Source: an uncultured Nitrospira sp. (lineage in GTDB: Bacteria > Nitrospirota > Nitrospiria > Nitrospirales > Nitrospiraceae). Taken from it: a stretch of 43,162 bases of DNA. The notes beneath the pieces are model-generated. The model ran no database searches. It was given only the letters and a program-made list of their open reading frames with translations, and had not been told where the DNA came from. A program made the translations under genes and the position numbers. The DNA lies in contig CABVRR010000013.1 in assembly GCA_902500705.1 (NCBI GenBank), positions 8,042 to 51,203 on the forward strand, in the 5' to 3' direction. This document shows, in pieces, positions 34,325-41,894 of the stretch; within the stretch, counting starts at the first letter, position 1; every line of letters starts with the position of its first letter.

Positions 34325-35836
34325 CGTCAGCGGATTGCCATACTTCGCCAGGGATTCTGCTGGCCAGGGCTTCGCCAATGCGCCCTTGGCCCACAGCATC
34401 CCTCCACGTGCCACCGCATAGTCGGCCTGTGCCCGATACAGCTGGTAGGCTGATTCCACGACGTTGCGCTCACGGAGATTGACAAAGAGGACGGTGGTTG
34501 CGCCCATATTGAACCGGGTTCGCTCGCCTTCCTCCAACGTCTTGGCCAACCGCAGAGCTTCCGTCGCCGCCTTCACCCGATCTCTGGCGCGTACTTGAGC
34601 CGAGAGCCAATTATCCACGTCGAAGCTGACTTGTTGCTCGATATATTGCTGCTTCAACATCAATTGCTGTTGGCCCACTTCCGCGTACATGACCTTCCCG
34701 CGCCCCTCTCGCTGGAACAGCGGCACCTCGAAGTGAACCCCGGTCCGGTAGCCGATCCCCACAATCCAGTCCGTGGAGCCCTCGGTCGGCCCTCCTTCAA
34801 CAACCAACTTCGGGAGCAGGTAGTTCTTGGCCAGCTTGAGATCGATATTGTTGAGCTTGGCTTCGACGTAGAGATCGCGCACTTCCGGCCGATCTTCTTT
34901 CGCTTCTACTTTATAGGCTGCAACCTCTTCTTCGGTCGGAAGCGGCGTCTCGCCCTGGAACTCCGGCGCCCATTCCGATCGTGGCGTCACCGGCTCGTTG
35001 TGCTCCCAGAGAAAGAGGGACAGTTTGTACTGCTCATACTCCACCTTCCGCTGGGCAGCAATGGCTGCCTCTCGCCGCTTCTGAACCTCTTGGTTTACCT
35101 CGACGACATCAAGCGGAGCGACCTTCCCACCCCTGGCCAACCCTTCGACCTGGACCACGCGCTCTTCGGCGACAGCCAAGGCGCGCTTCACGATCTCGGC
35201 CTGCTTGACAGCGACCTGCCAATCCCAATACTGCACGGCCCCGGCGAGGTAGAGATCCTGTCGTTTCTGCGCAACCTTGATCTCCGCCTGGGGCCCTGCA
35301 AGCTCTGCCTGCTGAAACTCGGCGTACTCCTCGTTGATCATGAGGCCGCGCAGCAGCTTGAACGACCCGCCGAGGTTGATTTGCTGTTGAGGATAGAAGG
35401 CCTGCATATCGGGGATAATCGCAATGAAATTCTGAGTTCTGCGATCCCCGACGCCGTTACGGATTCCACCATGGACCCGGAACCCCCAGGGATGCCCGAC
35501 CTCGATTTTTGTGTCGTTATATCCCCCAGTCTGAATCTTCGGCAAGAAGGGAGAGGTGGTGAGGTTCCACGTTTCAAACCGTTCGATCTCTGTCGTGTTC
35601 TTGAACGTCGGTTCCCAGGCTCCAAGCGCTTTCAGGATCTTCGCCCGGGCCTTTGTTCGCTCAGCTCCCGTCGCCTGAAGCAGCGGATGCGTCAGCTCAA
35701 TGCGAGCCAGCACTTCATCAATGGTCAGTAGGGCGGTGCGAGTCGACTGCGCCTGTACGGCACTTGAGTCGATTCTCGGTTCCGCCAGTGCGGTCATTGG
35801 CAGAAGGGTCAAAATGGCCAACAACAGAGCGATCAT
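34283..35836 (-). CDS. TolC-family outer-membrane channel (first gene of the tandem)
   Basis: A 517-residue TolC-like protein and the first gene transcribed in the export operon. The signal peptide is similar to, but less close than, those of the other two (LLLAILTLLPMTALA). Repeated helical halves and the EVAAYKVEAKEDRPEVRDLY segment are as in the others. The ATG at 35836 has an AAGGAG site 8 nt upstream, and the frame is closed by a TAA just before that, so the start is secure. Further upstream is a second, perfect AGGAGG (35890-35885) serving an out-of-frame GTG at 35876. The divergent NhaR-like gene begins 142 nt away. Confidence 0.88.
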   Translation of the reverse strand: MIALLLAILTLLPMTALAEPRIDSSAVQAQSTRTALLTIDEVLARIELTHPLLQATGAERTKARAKILKALGAWEPTFKNTTEIERFETWNLTTSPFLPKIQTGGYNDTKIEVGHPWGFRVHGGIRNGVGDRRTQNFIAIIPDMQAFYPQQQINLGGSFKLLRGLMINEEYAEFQQAELAGPQAEIKVAQKRQDLYLAGAVQYWDWQVAVKQAEIVKRALAVAEERVVQVEGLARGGKVAPLDVVEVNQEVQKRREAAIAAQRKVEYEQYKLSLFLWEHNEPVTPRSEWAPEFQGETPLPTEEEVAAYKVEAKEDRPEVRDLYVEAKLNNIDLKLAKNYLLPKLVVEGGPTEGSTDWIVGIGYRTGVHFEVPLFQREGRGKVMYAEVGQQQLMLKQQYIEQQVSFDVDNWLSAQVRARDRVKAATEALRLAKTLEEGERTRFNMGATTVLFVNLRERNVVESAYQLYRAQADYAVARGGMLWAKGALAKPWPAESLAKYGNPLTAAGAYGTQKPGRD

Positions 35837-35914
35837 GCGGGATGCTCCTTATCGAAGTGTTCGGCAGACGGCGCACAGTAGCAACCTCCTGTTGATCTTT
35901 TAAAATAGATAAAA

Positions 35915-35948
35915 CGGATTGGATATATCGATAAATCCGATGTATAGT
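35915..35948 (+). promoter_or_regulatory. Dyad and likely nhaR-like promoter in the divergent region
   Basis: CGGATT (35915-35920) and AATCCG (35934-35939) form a dyad with a 13-bp spacer, typical in size for a LysR-family operator. TATAGT (35943-35948) with TGGATA 17 bp upstream (35920-35925) can serve as promoter for the regulator, so the dyad overlaps it, as in autorepression. The same region must hold the promoter of the tolC operon. Confidence 0.42.
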
Positions 35949-35978
35949 ATCCACCCTTTCACTTTCTTATAGGGCCGT

Positions 35979-36878
35979 ATGGACTGGCTGAATTACCATC
36001 ATCTGCTGTATTTCTGGTCCGTCGCCAAACACGGCACCATGACAAAAGCGTGCGAAGAACTCCGTCTGGCCCAGCCGACGATCAGCGGACAGATCCGCCT
36101 GCTGGAAAATACTCTGGGAGAAAAGTTGTTCATTCGCACAGGACGGCGACTCGCCTTGACGGAGATCGGACATCTTGTCTTTAAATACGCGGAGGACATC
36201 TTTTCGACCGGACAAGAGCTGATGAACACCGTGAAAGGGCAGTCGAATGGGTATCCTACCCAGCTGGTCGTCGGCATCGCAGACGCAGTCCCAAAACCGC
36301 TGGCGACCCAGCTCCTCAAGTCGGCCTTAAAGCTGTATCGCCCGACTCGTTTGATCTGCCAAGAAGATAAACTCAGCCAACTCTTAACCGATCTGACCAC
36401 CCATCGATTGGACCTGGTCATCGCCGACACCCCAGCGCCATCGAGTATCAAAGAACACACCTACAGCCATCCCCTCGGCGAATCGGGAGTGACGCTGTTT
36501 GCGACGGCGAAGCTGACGGCGCACTATCGACGAGGCTTTCCCCAGTCGTTAAGTAGCGCGCCCATCCTTCTGCCGACATCCAATACTGTGCTTCGACGAC
36601 TGCTCGACCAATGGTTGATCGACCAGAAGCTGCATCCGAACATCGTAGGGGAGTTCGACGACAGTGCCACCTTAAAAGCGTTCGGCCAGGACGGATATGG
36701 GATCTTCCCTGGTGTCTCGGTCATCGAAAAAGAGATCTGCCGCCAATATCAGGTGCAGGTGGTCGGTCAGCTGGAGCCCCTTAAACAGAATTTCTACGCG
36801 ATCACTGTCGAGCGGCGCCTGAAGCATCCGGCCGTCCTCGCGCTCGTCCGAACCGCCCGGCAAGAGCTGCTCGGCTAA
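35979..36878 (+). CDS. NhaR-like LysR-family transcription regulator
   Basis: A 299-residue LysR-type regulator. The N-terminal winged helix (WLNYHHLLYFWSVAKHGTMTKACEEL-RLAQPTISGQIRLLE) and the sequence over the whole length resemble E. coli NhaR. Shared features include ELGHLVFKYA-like, VVGIADAVPKPLA, DLVIADTP and VGEFDDSATLKAFG. NhaR activates nhaA in response to sodium and also controls surface polysaccharide in E. coli. No nhaA is present here. The gene is divergent from the tolC-ABC-HlyD run, so control of that run is the natural guess. Confidence 0.85.
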   Translation: MDWLNYHHLLYFWSVAKHGTMTKACEELRLAQPTISGQIRLLENTLGEKLFIRTGRRLALTEIGHLVFKYAEDIFSTGQELMNTVKGQSNGYPTQLVVGIADAVPKPLATQLLKSALKLYRPTRLICQEDKLSQLLTDLTTHRLDLVIADTPAPSSIKEHTYSHPLGESGVTLFATAKLTAHYRRGFPQSLSSAPILLPTSNTVLRRLLDQWLIDQKLHPNIVGEFDDSATLKAFGQDGYGIFPGVSVIEKEICRQYQVQVVGQLEPLKQNFYAITVERRLKHPAVLALVRTARQELLG

Positions 36879-36890
36879 GACATTCCGATT

Positions 36891-37619
36891 TTAAGACAAA
36901 CATCCTCGAGTGTGATCACGTCCAAGAGCTTGGAGAAGCTGTTCTCGCTCCTGACTCGTGAGTTCTTTCCACATACCCACGGATAGCCCTTCGGCGGTCA
37001 GATGCATGATCCTCGTCCGCTGCAGCGTGATCACGCGATAGCCGAGCGCCTGACACATCCGCCGGATCTGCCGGTTCCGACCCTCTGTGAGGATGATGCG
37101 AAACTGATCACGTCCGACTCGCATCATCCGGCAGGGTCTCGTGACGCTCCCGAGAATGACTACTCCGCGGGCCATGTGATCGAGGAATGAGCGATCGAAC
37201 GGACGATCGACCCGCACGAGGTACTCTCGTTCATGTCCGAATTCAGCGCGGAGAATCTCGTTGACGATGTCGCCGTCGTTCGTCAACAAGATGAGACCGG
37301 ACGAATCCTTGTCCAGCCGCCCGATCGGAAAAATCCGCTCAGGGTGCCCGATCTCCGCAATGATATTGCGAGGGACATGCGATTCGCTCGTGGTCGTGAC
37401 GCCGACCGGCTTATGATACTTGATATAGAGAGTCGCTTTGCCCCATGGGATGACACGGCCCTCGCGGGCGATGACATCATCGGGCGTGACCTGATCACCC
37501 AGTCGAGCCACTCGACCGTTGATCGTGATGACACCTGACTCGATCAACCCGTCGGCGGCGCGTCGAGAACAAATACCATGCTCGGTAAAAAACTTATTGA
37601 TGCGAATAGGACGAGTCAC
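36891..37619 (-). CDS. RluF/RsuA-type ribosomal pseudouridine synthase
   Basis: A pseudouridine synthase with an N-terminal S4 RNA-binding domain (RINKFFTEHGICSRRAADGLI, then GVITINGRVA) and the catalytic GRLDKDSSGLILLTNDGD with Asp103. The C-terminal part (GRNRQIRRMCQALGYRV and LQRTRIMHLTAEGL) and the ILG-type insert are nearest to RluF, which modifies U2604 of 23S rRNA; RluB or RsuA roles are not excluded. A GTG at 37619 gives 242 residues and avoids overlap with the agmatinase gene; a start at 37685 would overlap it. It lies convergent to the nhaR-like gene, 12 nt away. Confidence 0.85.
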   Translation of the reverse strand: MTRPIRINKFFTEHGICSRRAADGLIESGVITINGRVARLGDQVTPDDVIAREGRVIPWGKATLYIKYHKPVGVTTTSESHVPRNIIAEIGHPERIFPIGRLDKDSSGLILLTNDGDIVNEILRAEFGHEREYLVRVDRPFDRSFLDHMARGVVILGSVTRPCRMMRVGRDQFRIILTEGRNRQIRRMCQALGYRVITLQRTRIMHLTAEGLSVGMWKELTSQEREQLLQALGRDHTRGCLS

Positions 37620-37650
37620 GAGAAGCGCGTGTGATCGATGTGTGGTGGTC

Positions 37651-38598
37651 TTAATGCACGCGACGGCCAGCCTTGACGCGACCAAGTATGCGATAGATCA
37701 ACCGGGCAATGGAAAATTGGGGCGCCACGAATCCTTCGATAGGGGCGATCTCGCTGACATCCATGCCGATGATGCCTGGTCCGTTGGCCAGCGCCGTGAC
37801 GAGGTTGAGTGTGTCGTACCACCCAAGCCCTCCCGGTTCGGGAGTACCCAAGGCGGGAACGATGGACGCATCCAGCCCATCACAGTCGAACGTCAGGTAT
37901 ACGGGCGTTCGACAAGCCGCGACGACATCGGGTATCCAGCTTGCCGCCTTGCCTGCGTACGGACCGGACTGGTCGAGAATAGTCGAGGCAAAAAACGTTT
38001 TGATGCGGTCCGTGGCATCGATACGAACGATCTCTTCCCGGCTAATCGACCGAATGCCCACCTGCACCAGCGGCAATCCATCGTCCACGACCCGCGCCAT
38101 AACGCTGGCATGACTGAACGGATTGCCCTGGTAGGCCTCCCGCAGATCGCCATGGGCATCGATCTGCACGACGGTCATCTGCGGGTATCGCTTCGCATGG
38201 GCCCGGATCGCTCCCAAAGCCCCGGTATGCTCGCCTGTCAGTGTGACGAGAAATCGCCCGGTTTTGACATGCGGAGAGACAAACGCTTCAATAGCATCGA
38301 CCGCCGCGCGGTCGACAGCCCCTTTGAGATCAGCGGGTGAAGCCGTTGCAATCCCGTTCCATTCTTGAAACGGTTCACACCTGAGCTGTTCGTCGTAGAA
38401 TTCTACCTGGCACGAGGCTTCAAGGATGGCCGATGGACCACGGTCTGATCCTTGAACATAACTGGAGGTGTGTTCATAGGGAGCCGGGAGCACATAGACA
38501 CCTGCGTGCTCCGGATGGCACCAGGGTTCATCGAGTCCCAGGAAATTGTGGTCGGGCCCCTCCCAACCGACGGGAAGCGTCATAGGGACGCTTCCCAT
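37651..38598 (-). CDS. speB: Agmatinase (ureohydrolase family)
   Basis: This hydrolyses agmatine to putrescine and urea. The binuclear manganese motifs are present: TGEHTGALG (His124), QIDAHGDLR (Asp147, His149, Asp151) with following SHAS, and TFDCDGLDAS (Asp238, Asp240). Overall sequence, with PAPYEHTSSYVQGSDRGP near the N-terminus, fits agmatinase better than arginase. The upstream gene makes agmatine, which supports the substrate. The ATG at 38598 is used; 38583 with a GGAAG site is equally possible. It is 51 nt after the arginine decarboxylase gene. Confidence 0.9.
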   Translation of the reverse strand: MGSVPMTLPVGWEGPDHNFLGLDEPWCHPEHAGVYVLPAPYEHTSSYVQGSDRGPSAILEASCQVEFYDEQLRCEPFQEWNGIATASPADLKGAVDRAAVDAIEAFVSPHVKTGRFLVTLTGEHTGALGAIRAHAKRYPQMTVVQIDAHGDLREAYQGNPFSHASVMARVVDDGLPLVQVGIRSISREEIVRIDATDRIKTFFASTILDQSGPYAGKAASWIPDVVAACRTPVYLTFDCDGLDASIVPALGTPEPGGLGWYDTLNLVTALANGPGIIGMDVSEIAPIEGFVAPQFSIARLIYRILGRVKAGRRVH

Positions 38599-38649
38599 AA
38601 TAAGCCAGCCAAGGGAGGCGGTATGAAGACAGCCACGACCGGCACACCT

Positions 38650-39219
38650 CTACCTACGAGGACGATTGGGCACATTTTCCGGTGGAATAAACACCGCCAG
38701 CGCGATGACGGTCGTCCACTTCCCCTTCTTTCCGACGGCCGACTGAGTAATATTCATCGTCTGTACGATCTTCCCACCCATCTTGAAGACTTGCTCGCGT
38801 TCCTTCCACGCGACATTGGGATCGAACTCGACTCCGAGCGTCGTCGCCAGCATCTGTGCCGCGAGATCTTCCGTATATTCTCCCGTCTCTTCGTCCGTCT
38901 CTCCGTGCGCATGGTGCTCGGAGAGATACCCATAGGTACCATGATCCGTGGGTTTGGCGAGTCCGACTGAAGCCGAGACTAACTGATTCCGCTCATTCGT
39001 CTCCGACCGAGCCATGACGCAAAACGTGATCTCACCCGGTTTCAGCAGCTTCTCTCCGCGTTTCCGAGGAATGATTTTACAATAGGGAGGAAGAATGGAC
39101 GATACGCTGACGAGGTTGCAATAGGCCACACCGGCGCTGCGCAACGCCTCTTCAAAGGAGGCCAGCTTTTCCTTGTGGACCCCCACCCCTCTCGTGAGAA
39201 ACATATGCGTAGGTACCAT
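38650..39219 (-). CDS. pdaD: Pyruvoyl-dependent arginine decarboxylase
   Basis: A 189-residue proenzyme that cleaves itself to form a pyruvoyl cofactor and converts arginine to agmatine. The cleavage site is in [11 protein letters not shown], between Ser40 and Ser41, and the small beta subunit would be residues 1-40. The rest has the conserved [11 protein letters not shown] and the ending [14 protein letters not shown]. The family is best known from archaea and Chlamydia and occurs in scattered bacteria. The ATG at 39219 has a GGAGAG site. A 163-nt upstream gap may hold a separate promoter. Its product feeds the agmatinase just downstream. Confidence 0.9.
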   Translation of the reverse strand: MVPTHMFLTRGVGVHKEKLASFEEALRSAGVAYCNLVSVSSILPPYCKIIPRKRGEKLLKPGEITFCVMARSETNERNQLVSASVGLAKPTDHGTYGYLSEHHAHGETDEETGEYTEDLAAQMLATTLGVEFDPNVAWKEREQVFKMGGKIVQTMNITQSAVGKKGKWTTVIALAVFIPPENVPNRPRR

Positions 39220-39382
39220 TTATCGCTCTCCCCCCTTTCGTCTGGTAAGCGGCACTTCTGGTTGTTCGAAGATTGTTTGGTGACGTGATTTCAAGCAGCG
39301 AGCCAAACCAACAAACCGGACCAGATAAATAACGTTATTGGGCGTTTGTTGTAGCAAGATTGACCTGGCTTCGCAATATGTT

Positions 39383-40837
39383 CTAGACACTTTTTTCAGA
39401 TGGTCCGGCAGGCTCTCTGAGGTTCATAATCAACATCCTCGGTTCCGTCATATCCTCGATCGCGGCGCAGACCCCTTCGCGGCCCAACCCCGAGTCCTTC
39501 ACGCCGCCGTACGGCATATGATCCGCCCGAAACGTAGGGATCTCATTCGCTAGAACCGCGCCGACTTCCAAGTGACGAAAGGCGTAAAAGATCTTGTTGA
39601 TGTCCTGCGTAAACAGACCGGCCTGTAATCCGTAGTCCGATTGGTTGAGCAGCGCCACGGCCTCGCTGAGCTGACGATACGGCGTGACGGTCACGACCGG
39701 CCCAAACACTTCTCGACACGAGACTTTCATCTCAGGTCTCACGTTCGCCAACACCGTCGCTTCGACGAGTGAGCCCATCCGCTTCCCTCCCAACAGCACG
39801 CGCGCGCCGTCCGCCACAGCTTCCCCGATCCAGCTCTCCACGCGCTGCGCCGCCGCATGATCGATGAGAGGACCGATGCTTGTCGTCTCCTCAATCGGAT
39901 CTCCTGCCTTCAAACGGGCGACGTGCATGAGCAACTTGGTCGTGAACGCATCGGCAATCGAGTGATGCACGAACACCCGTTGCACCGAAATGCACGTCTG
40001 GCCGGCATATCCGAATCCACCCGCCGCGCACCGCTGAGCCGCCAGCTCAAGATCGGCATCAGGCTCGATGATCACGCCGGCGTTACCCCCGAGTTCAAGC
40101 GTGACTTTTTTCTTTCCACACTTGGCCTTCAACATCCATCCCACCGACGCACTGCCGGTGAAACTGAGTAATGTGAATCGCGGATCGACGACCATCCGCT
40201 CGGCGAGGACGTTCTCGCACGGCACGACATTGAGCCCGCCAGGAGGCACGCCCGCCTCCAGAGCGATCTCTCCGAGGAGAAGAGCCGTCAACGGCGTCTG
40301 AGGAGCCGGCTTGATCAAAATCGGGTTGCCGGCAGCAAGCGCCGGCGCCACTTTGTGCGCCACAAGATTCAACGGAAAATTGAACGGCGTGATGCCGAGA
40401 ATCGGGCCGATCGGGAAACGGCGCAGGATGCCAAGATGGGTATCGAATCCGGGCGTCCAGTCGAGCGGAACCACCTCCCCGGGAATCCGACGCGCCTCTT
40501 CGGCCGCGACCGTAAACGTTTGAATGGCACGGCTGACTTCCCGCTTCGCATCGGTAATCGGCTTGCCTGCCTCAGCCGTGATGGTCCGCGCAAAGTCGTC
40601 TCGGCGCCGATAGAGCAGTGCGGCAATCTGTTGGAGAATATTGTATCTGGCATGCCCGGAAAGTTGCCCCATCGTCGTAGTCGCACCGGACGTGGAGGCG
40701 ACGGCCTCGTCGACATCGGACTCGGTCGCTTGAACAACCTGGGCGATGAGCTTCCCGGTGAACGGATCAACGACAGGGGCCGAGCGTTCGCCTGACTTCC
40801 ATTGCCCATGAACGAGAAACGGACGGGATTCCTGCAC
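39383..40837 (-). CDS. NAD(P)-dependent aldehyde dehydrogenase
   Basis: A 484-residue aldehyde dehydrogenase with PFNFPLN (Asn153), KPAPQTP (Lys176), the general base in LELGGNAG (Glu248), the nucleophile in GQTCISVQR (Cys282) and EVFGPVV. The substrate is not readable from sequence. Its place between the deoxyhypusine-synthase-like and arginine decarboxylase genes suggests 4-aminobutanal or another polyamine-derived aldehyde, which is inference. The start appears to be GTG at 40837, 38 nt after the zinc-ribbon gene. Lactaldehyde-, glyceraldehyde-3-phosphate- or succinate-semialdehyde-type roles are alternatives. Confidence 0.88.
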   Translation of the reverse strand: MQESRPFLVHGQWKSGERSAPVVDPFTGKLIAQVVQATESDVDEAVASTSGATTTMGQLSGHARYNILQQIAALLYRRRDDFARTITAEAGKPITDAKREVSRAIQTFTVAAEEARRIPGEVVPLDWTPGFDTHLGILRRFPIGPILGITPFNFPLNLVAHKVAPALAAGNPILIKPAPQTPLTALLLGEIALEAGVPPGGLNVVPCENVLAERMVVDPRFTLLSFTGSASVGWMLKAKCGKKKVTLELGGNAGVIIEPDADLELAAQRCAAGGFGYAGQTCISVQRVFVHHSIADAFTTKLLMHVARLKAGDPIEETTSIGPLIDHAAAQRVESWIGEAVADGARVLLGGKRMGSLVEATVLANVRPEMKVSCREVFGPVVTVTPYRQLSEAVALLNQSDYGLQAGLFTQDINKIFYAFRHLEVGAVLANEIPTFRADHMPYGGVKDSGLGREGVCAAIEDMTEPRMLIMNLREPAGPSEKSV

Positions 40838-40875
40838 AGGAAGGCTCGCTGGAGTCGTCTGGATGGAGGTTGGTA

Positions 40876-41148
40876 TTAGTCCGCCGCTTCAACCGGCGCA
40901 ACGGCTTCGGCGGCAGGGTGATTAACCGAAGCGGCTTCTTGTGCGGCAACGGCTTTTGCGATCAGTTCTTCTGTTCCCCAATCGCGGATCGCCTCCAAGG
41001 TAAATCCCTCGTAGGTCGATACCCCGTGGCACGACGGGCAGTCCGGCATCGGAACTTTTCTATAGAAGACTTCGGTCAGGCACGACATACAAACCCAGAA
41101 GTCGTCATCGCGATGGGAGACGGGCCAGAACGACTGCATCGAAGCCAT
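40876..41148 (-). CDS. Small zinc-ribbon protein of unknown function
   Basis: A 90-residue protein with two CxxC pairs, Cys20/Cys23 (VCMSCLTEVF) and Cys37/Cys40 (DCPSCHG), the pattern of a rubredoxin-like or zinc-ribbon fold. A Trp/Phe-rich start (FWPVSHRDDDFWVC) precedes it, and the tail is Ala/Glu/Val-rich and probably disordered. There is no signal peptide. It could bind nucleic acid, a protein or iron. It lies between the DsbA-like and aldehyde dehydrogenase genes on the same strand. The family is not recognised. Confidence 0.75.
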   Translation of the reverse strand: MASMQSFWPVSHRDDDFWVCMSCLTEVFYRKVPMPDCPSCHGVSTYEGFTLEAIRDWGTEELIAKAVAAQEAASVNHPAAEAVAPVEAAD

Positions 41149-41252
41149 AAAGATACCCTACCTTTATTGTCGAACAGGACACAGGACTATCGCACCTGCG
41201 GGCCGATGTCAACAGCATACGTAAACATGCGCTTCGCTCCGGCGCCTTGCCG

Positions 41253-41894
41253 CTACTTTTTATTGCCCGCCAGAAGCCGATCGATTTCTTCAGCGAACAT
41301 TTCGAATGGAAACGCTCCGGGAATCGCCACGGCCGGTTCTTTATCCGTCGGCTCAGTAGCCGTTCGCACAAGGATAAATCCGGGGGTTCCATGAAACCCC
41401 CATTGCGTGGCCTCTTGACGATCCTCGAAGATCGCCTTCGTATATTGCCCCTCGCTCATGCACCGTTCGAAAGTTGGCTGGTCCAGACGGATCGCCGACG
41501 CATGTCGGAGATACACCTGCTTATCGAGCCGGCCTCCTTCGGAAAACAATCGATCATGCATCGCCCAATACTGACCCTGTGCTCCGGCACAACGTGCCGC
41601 GATGGCGGCATCGAGCCCCGGGCCTTGATCGCCGCGCGGATAATCCCGGTATACAAATCGCACTTTCCCCGTATCCACATACTGAGCTTGAATCCGTGGC
41701 CAGGTGCGTTTAAAAAACTTGACGCAATACCCACAGGTAAAATCAGAGTACTCGATCAAGGTGAGCGGCGCATCCGCTTGCCCCCTCATCCGCATGTCGT
41801 CTTCCGACGACGCTCCGGCATAGACAAGCGCAGACCACAAGATCCCTCCGCACACGAAGGCTTGAGCCCAGCGTTGCTTCGTTGTCCGCTTCAT
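41253..41894 (-). CDS. DsbA-like periplasmic thiol oxidoreductase
   Basis: A 213-residue thioredoxin-fold protein of the DsbA/DsbG (thioredoxin_4) group. After a signal-like segment (about residues 9-28) comes the active-site FTCGYCVKF (Cys54, Cys57), and the cis-Pro loop GTPGF is present. Such proteins form or shuffle disulfides in the periplasm. The ATG at 41894 overlaps the deoxyhypusine-synthase-like stop by 4 nt (ATGA), so the two are translationally coupled. Why a periplasmic thiol protein is coupled to a cytoplasmic polyamine enzyme is unclear. Confidence 0.85.
   Translation of the reverse strand: MKRTTKQRWAQAFVCGGILWSALVYAGASSEDDMRMRGQADAPLTLIEYSDFTCGYCVKFFKRTWPRIQAQYVDTGKVRFVYRDYPRGDQGPGLDAAIAARCAGAQGQYWAMHDRLFSEGGRLDKQVYLRHASAIRLDQPTFERCMSEGQYTKAIFEDRQEATQWGFHGTPGFILVRTATEPTDKEPAVAIPGAFPFEMFAEEIDRLLAGNKK

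Noticed and set aside
34260..34394. Upstream extension of the second tolC frame by 45 codons
   Set aside because: It reads the repeated C-terminal region of the neighbouring tolC in another frame; the ATG at 34259 begins the signal peptide shared with the next copy.
34595..35731. 378-codon plus-strand frame antisense to the first tolC
   Set aside because: It is long only because of the codon bias of the tolC gene on the other strand; similar antisense frames occur over the other copies, and the product has no domain.
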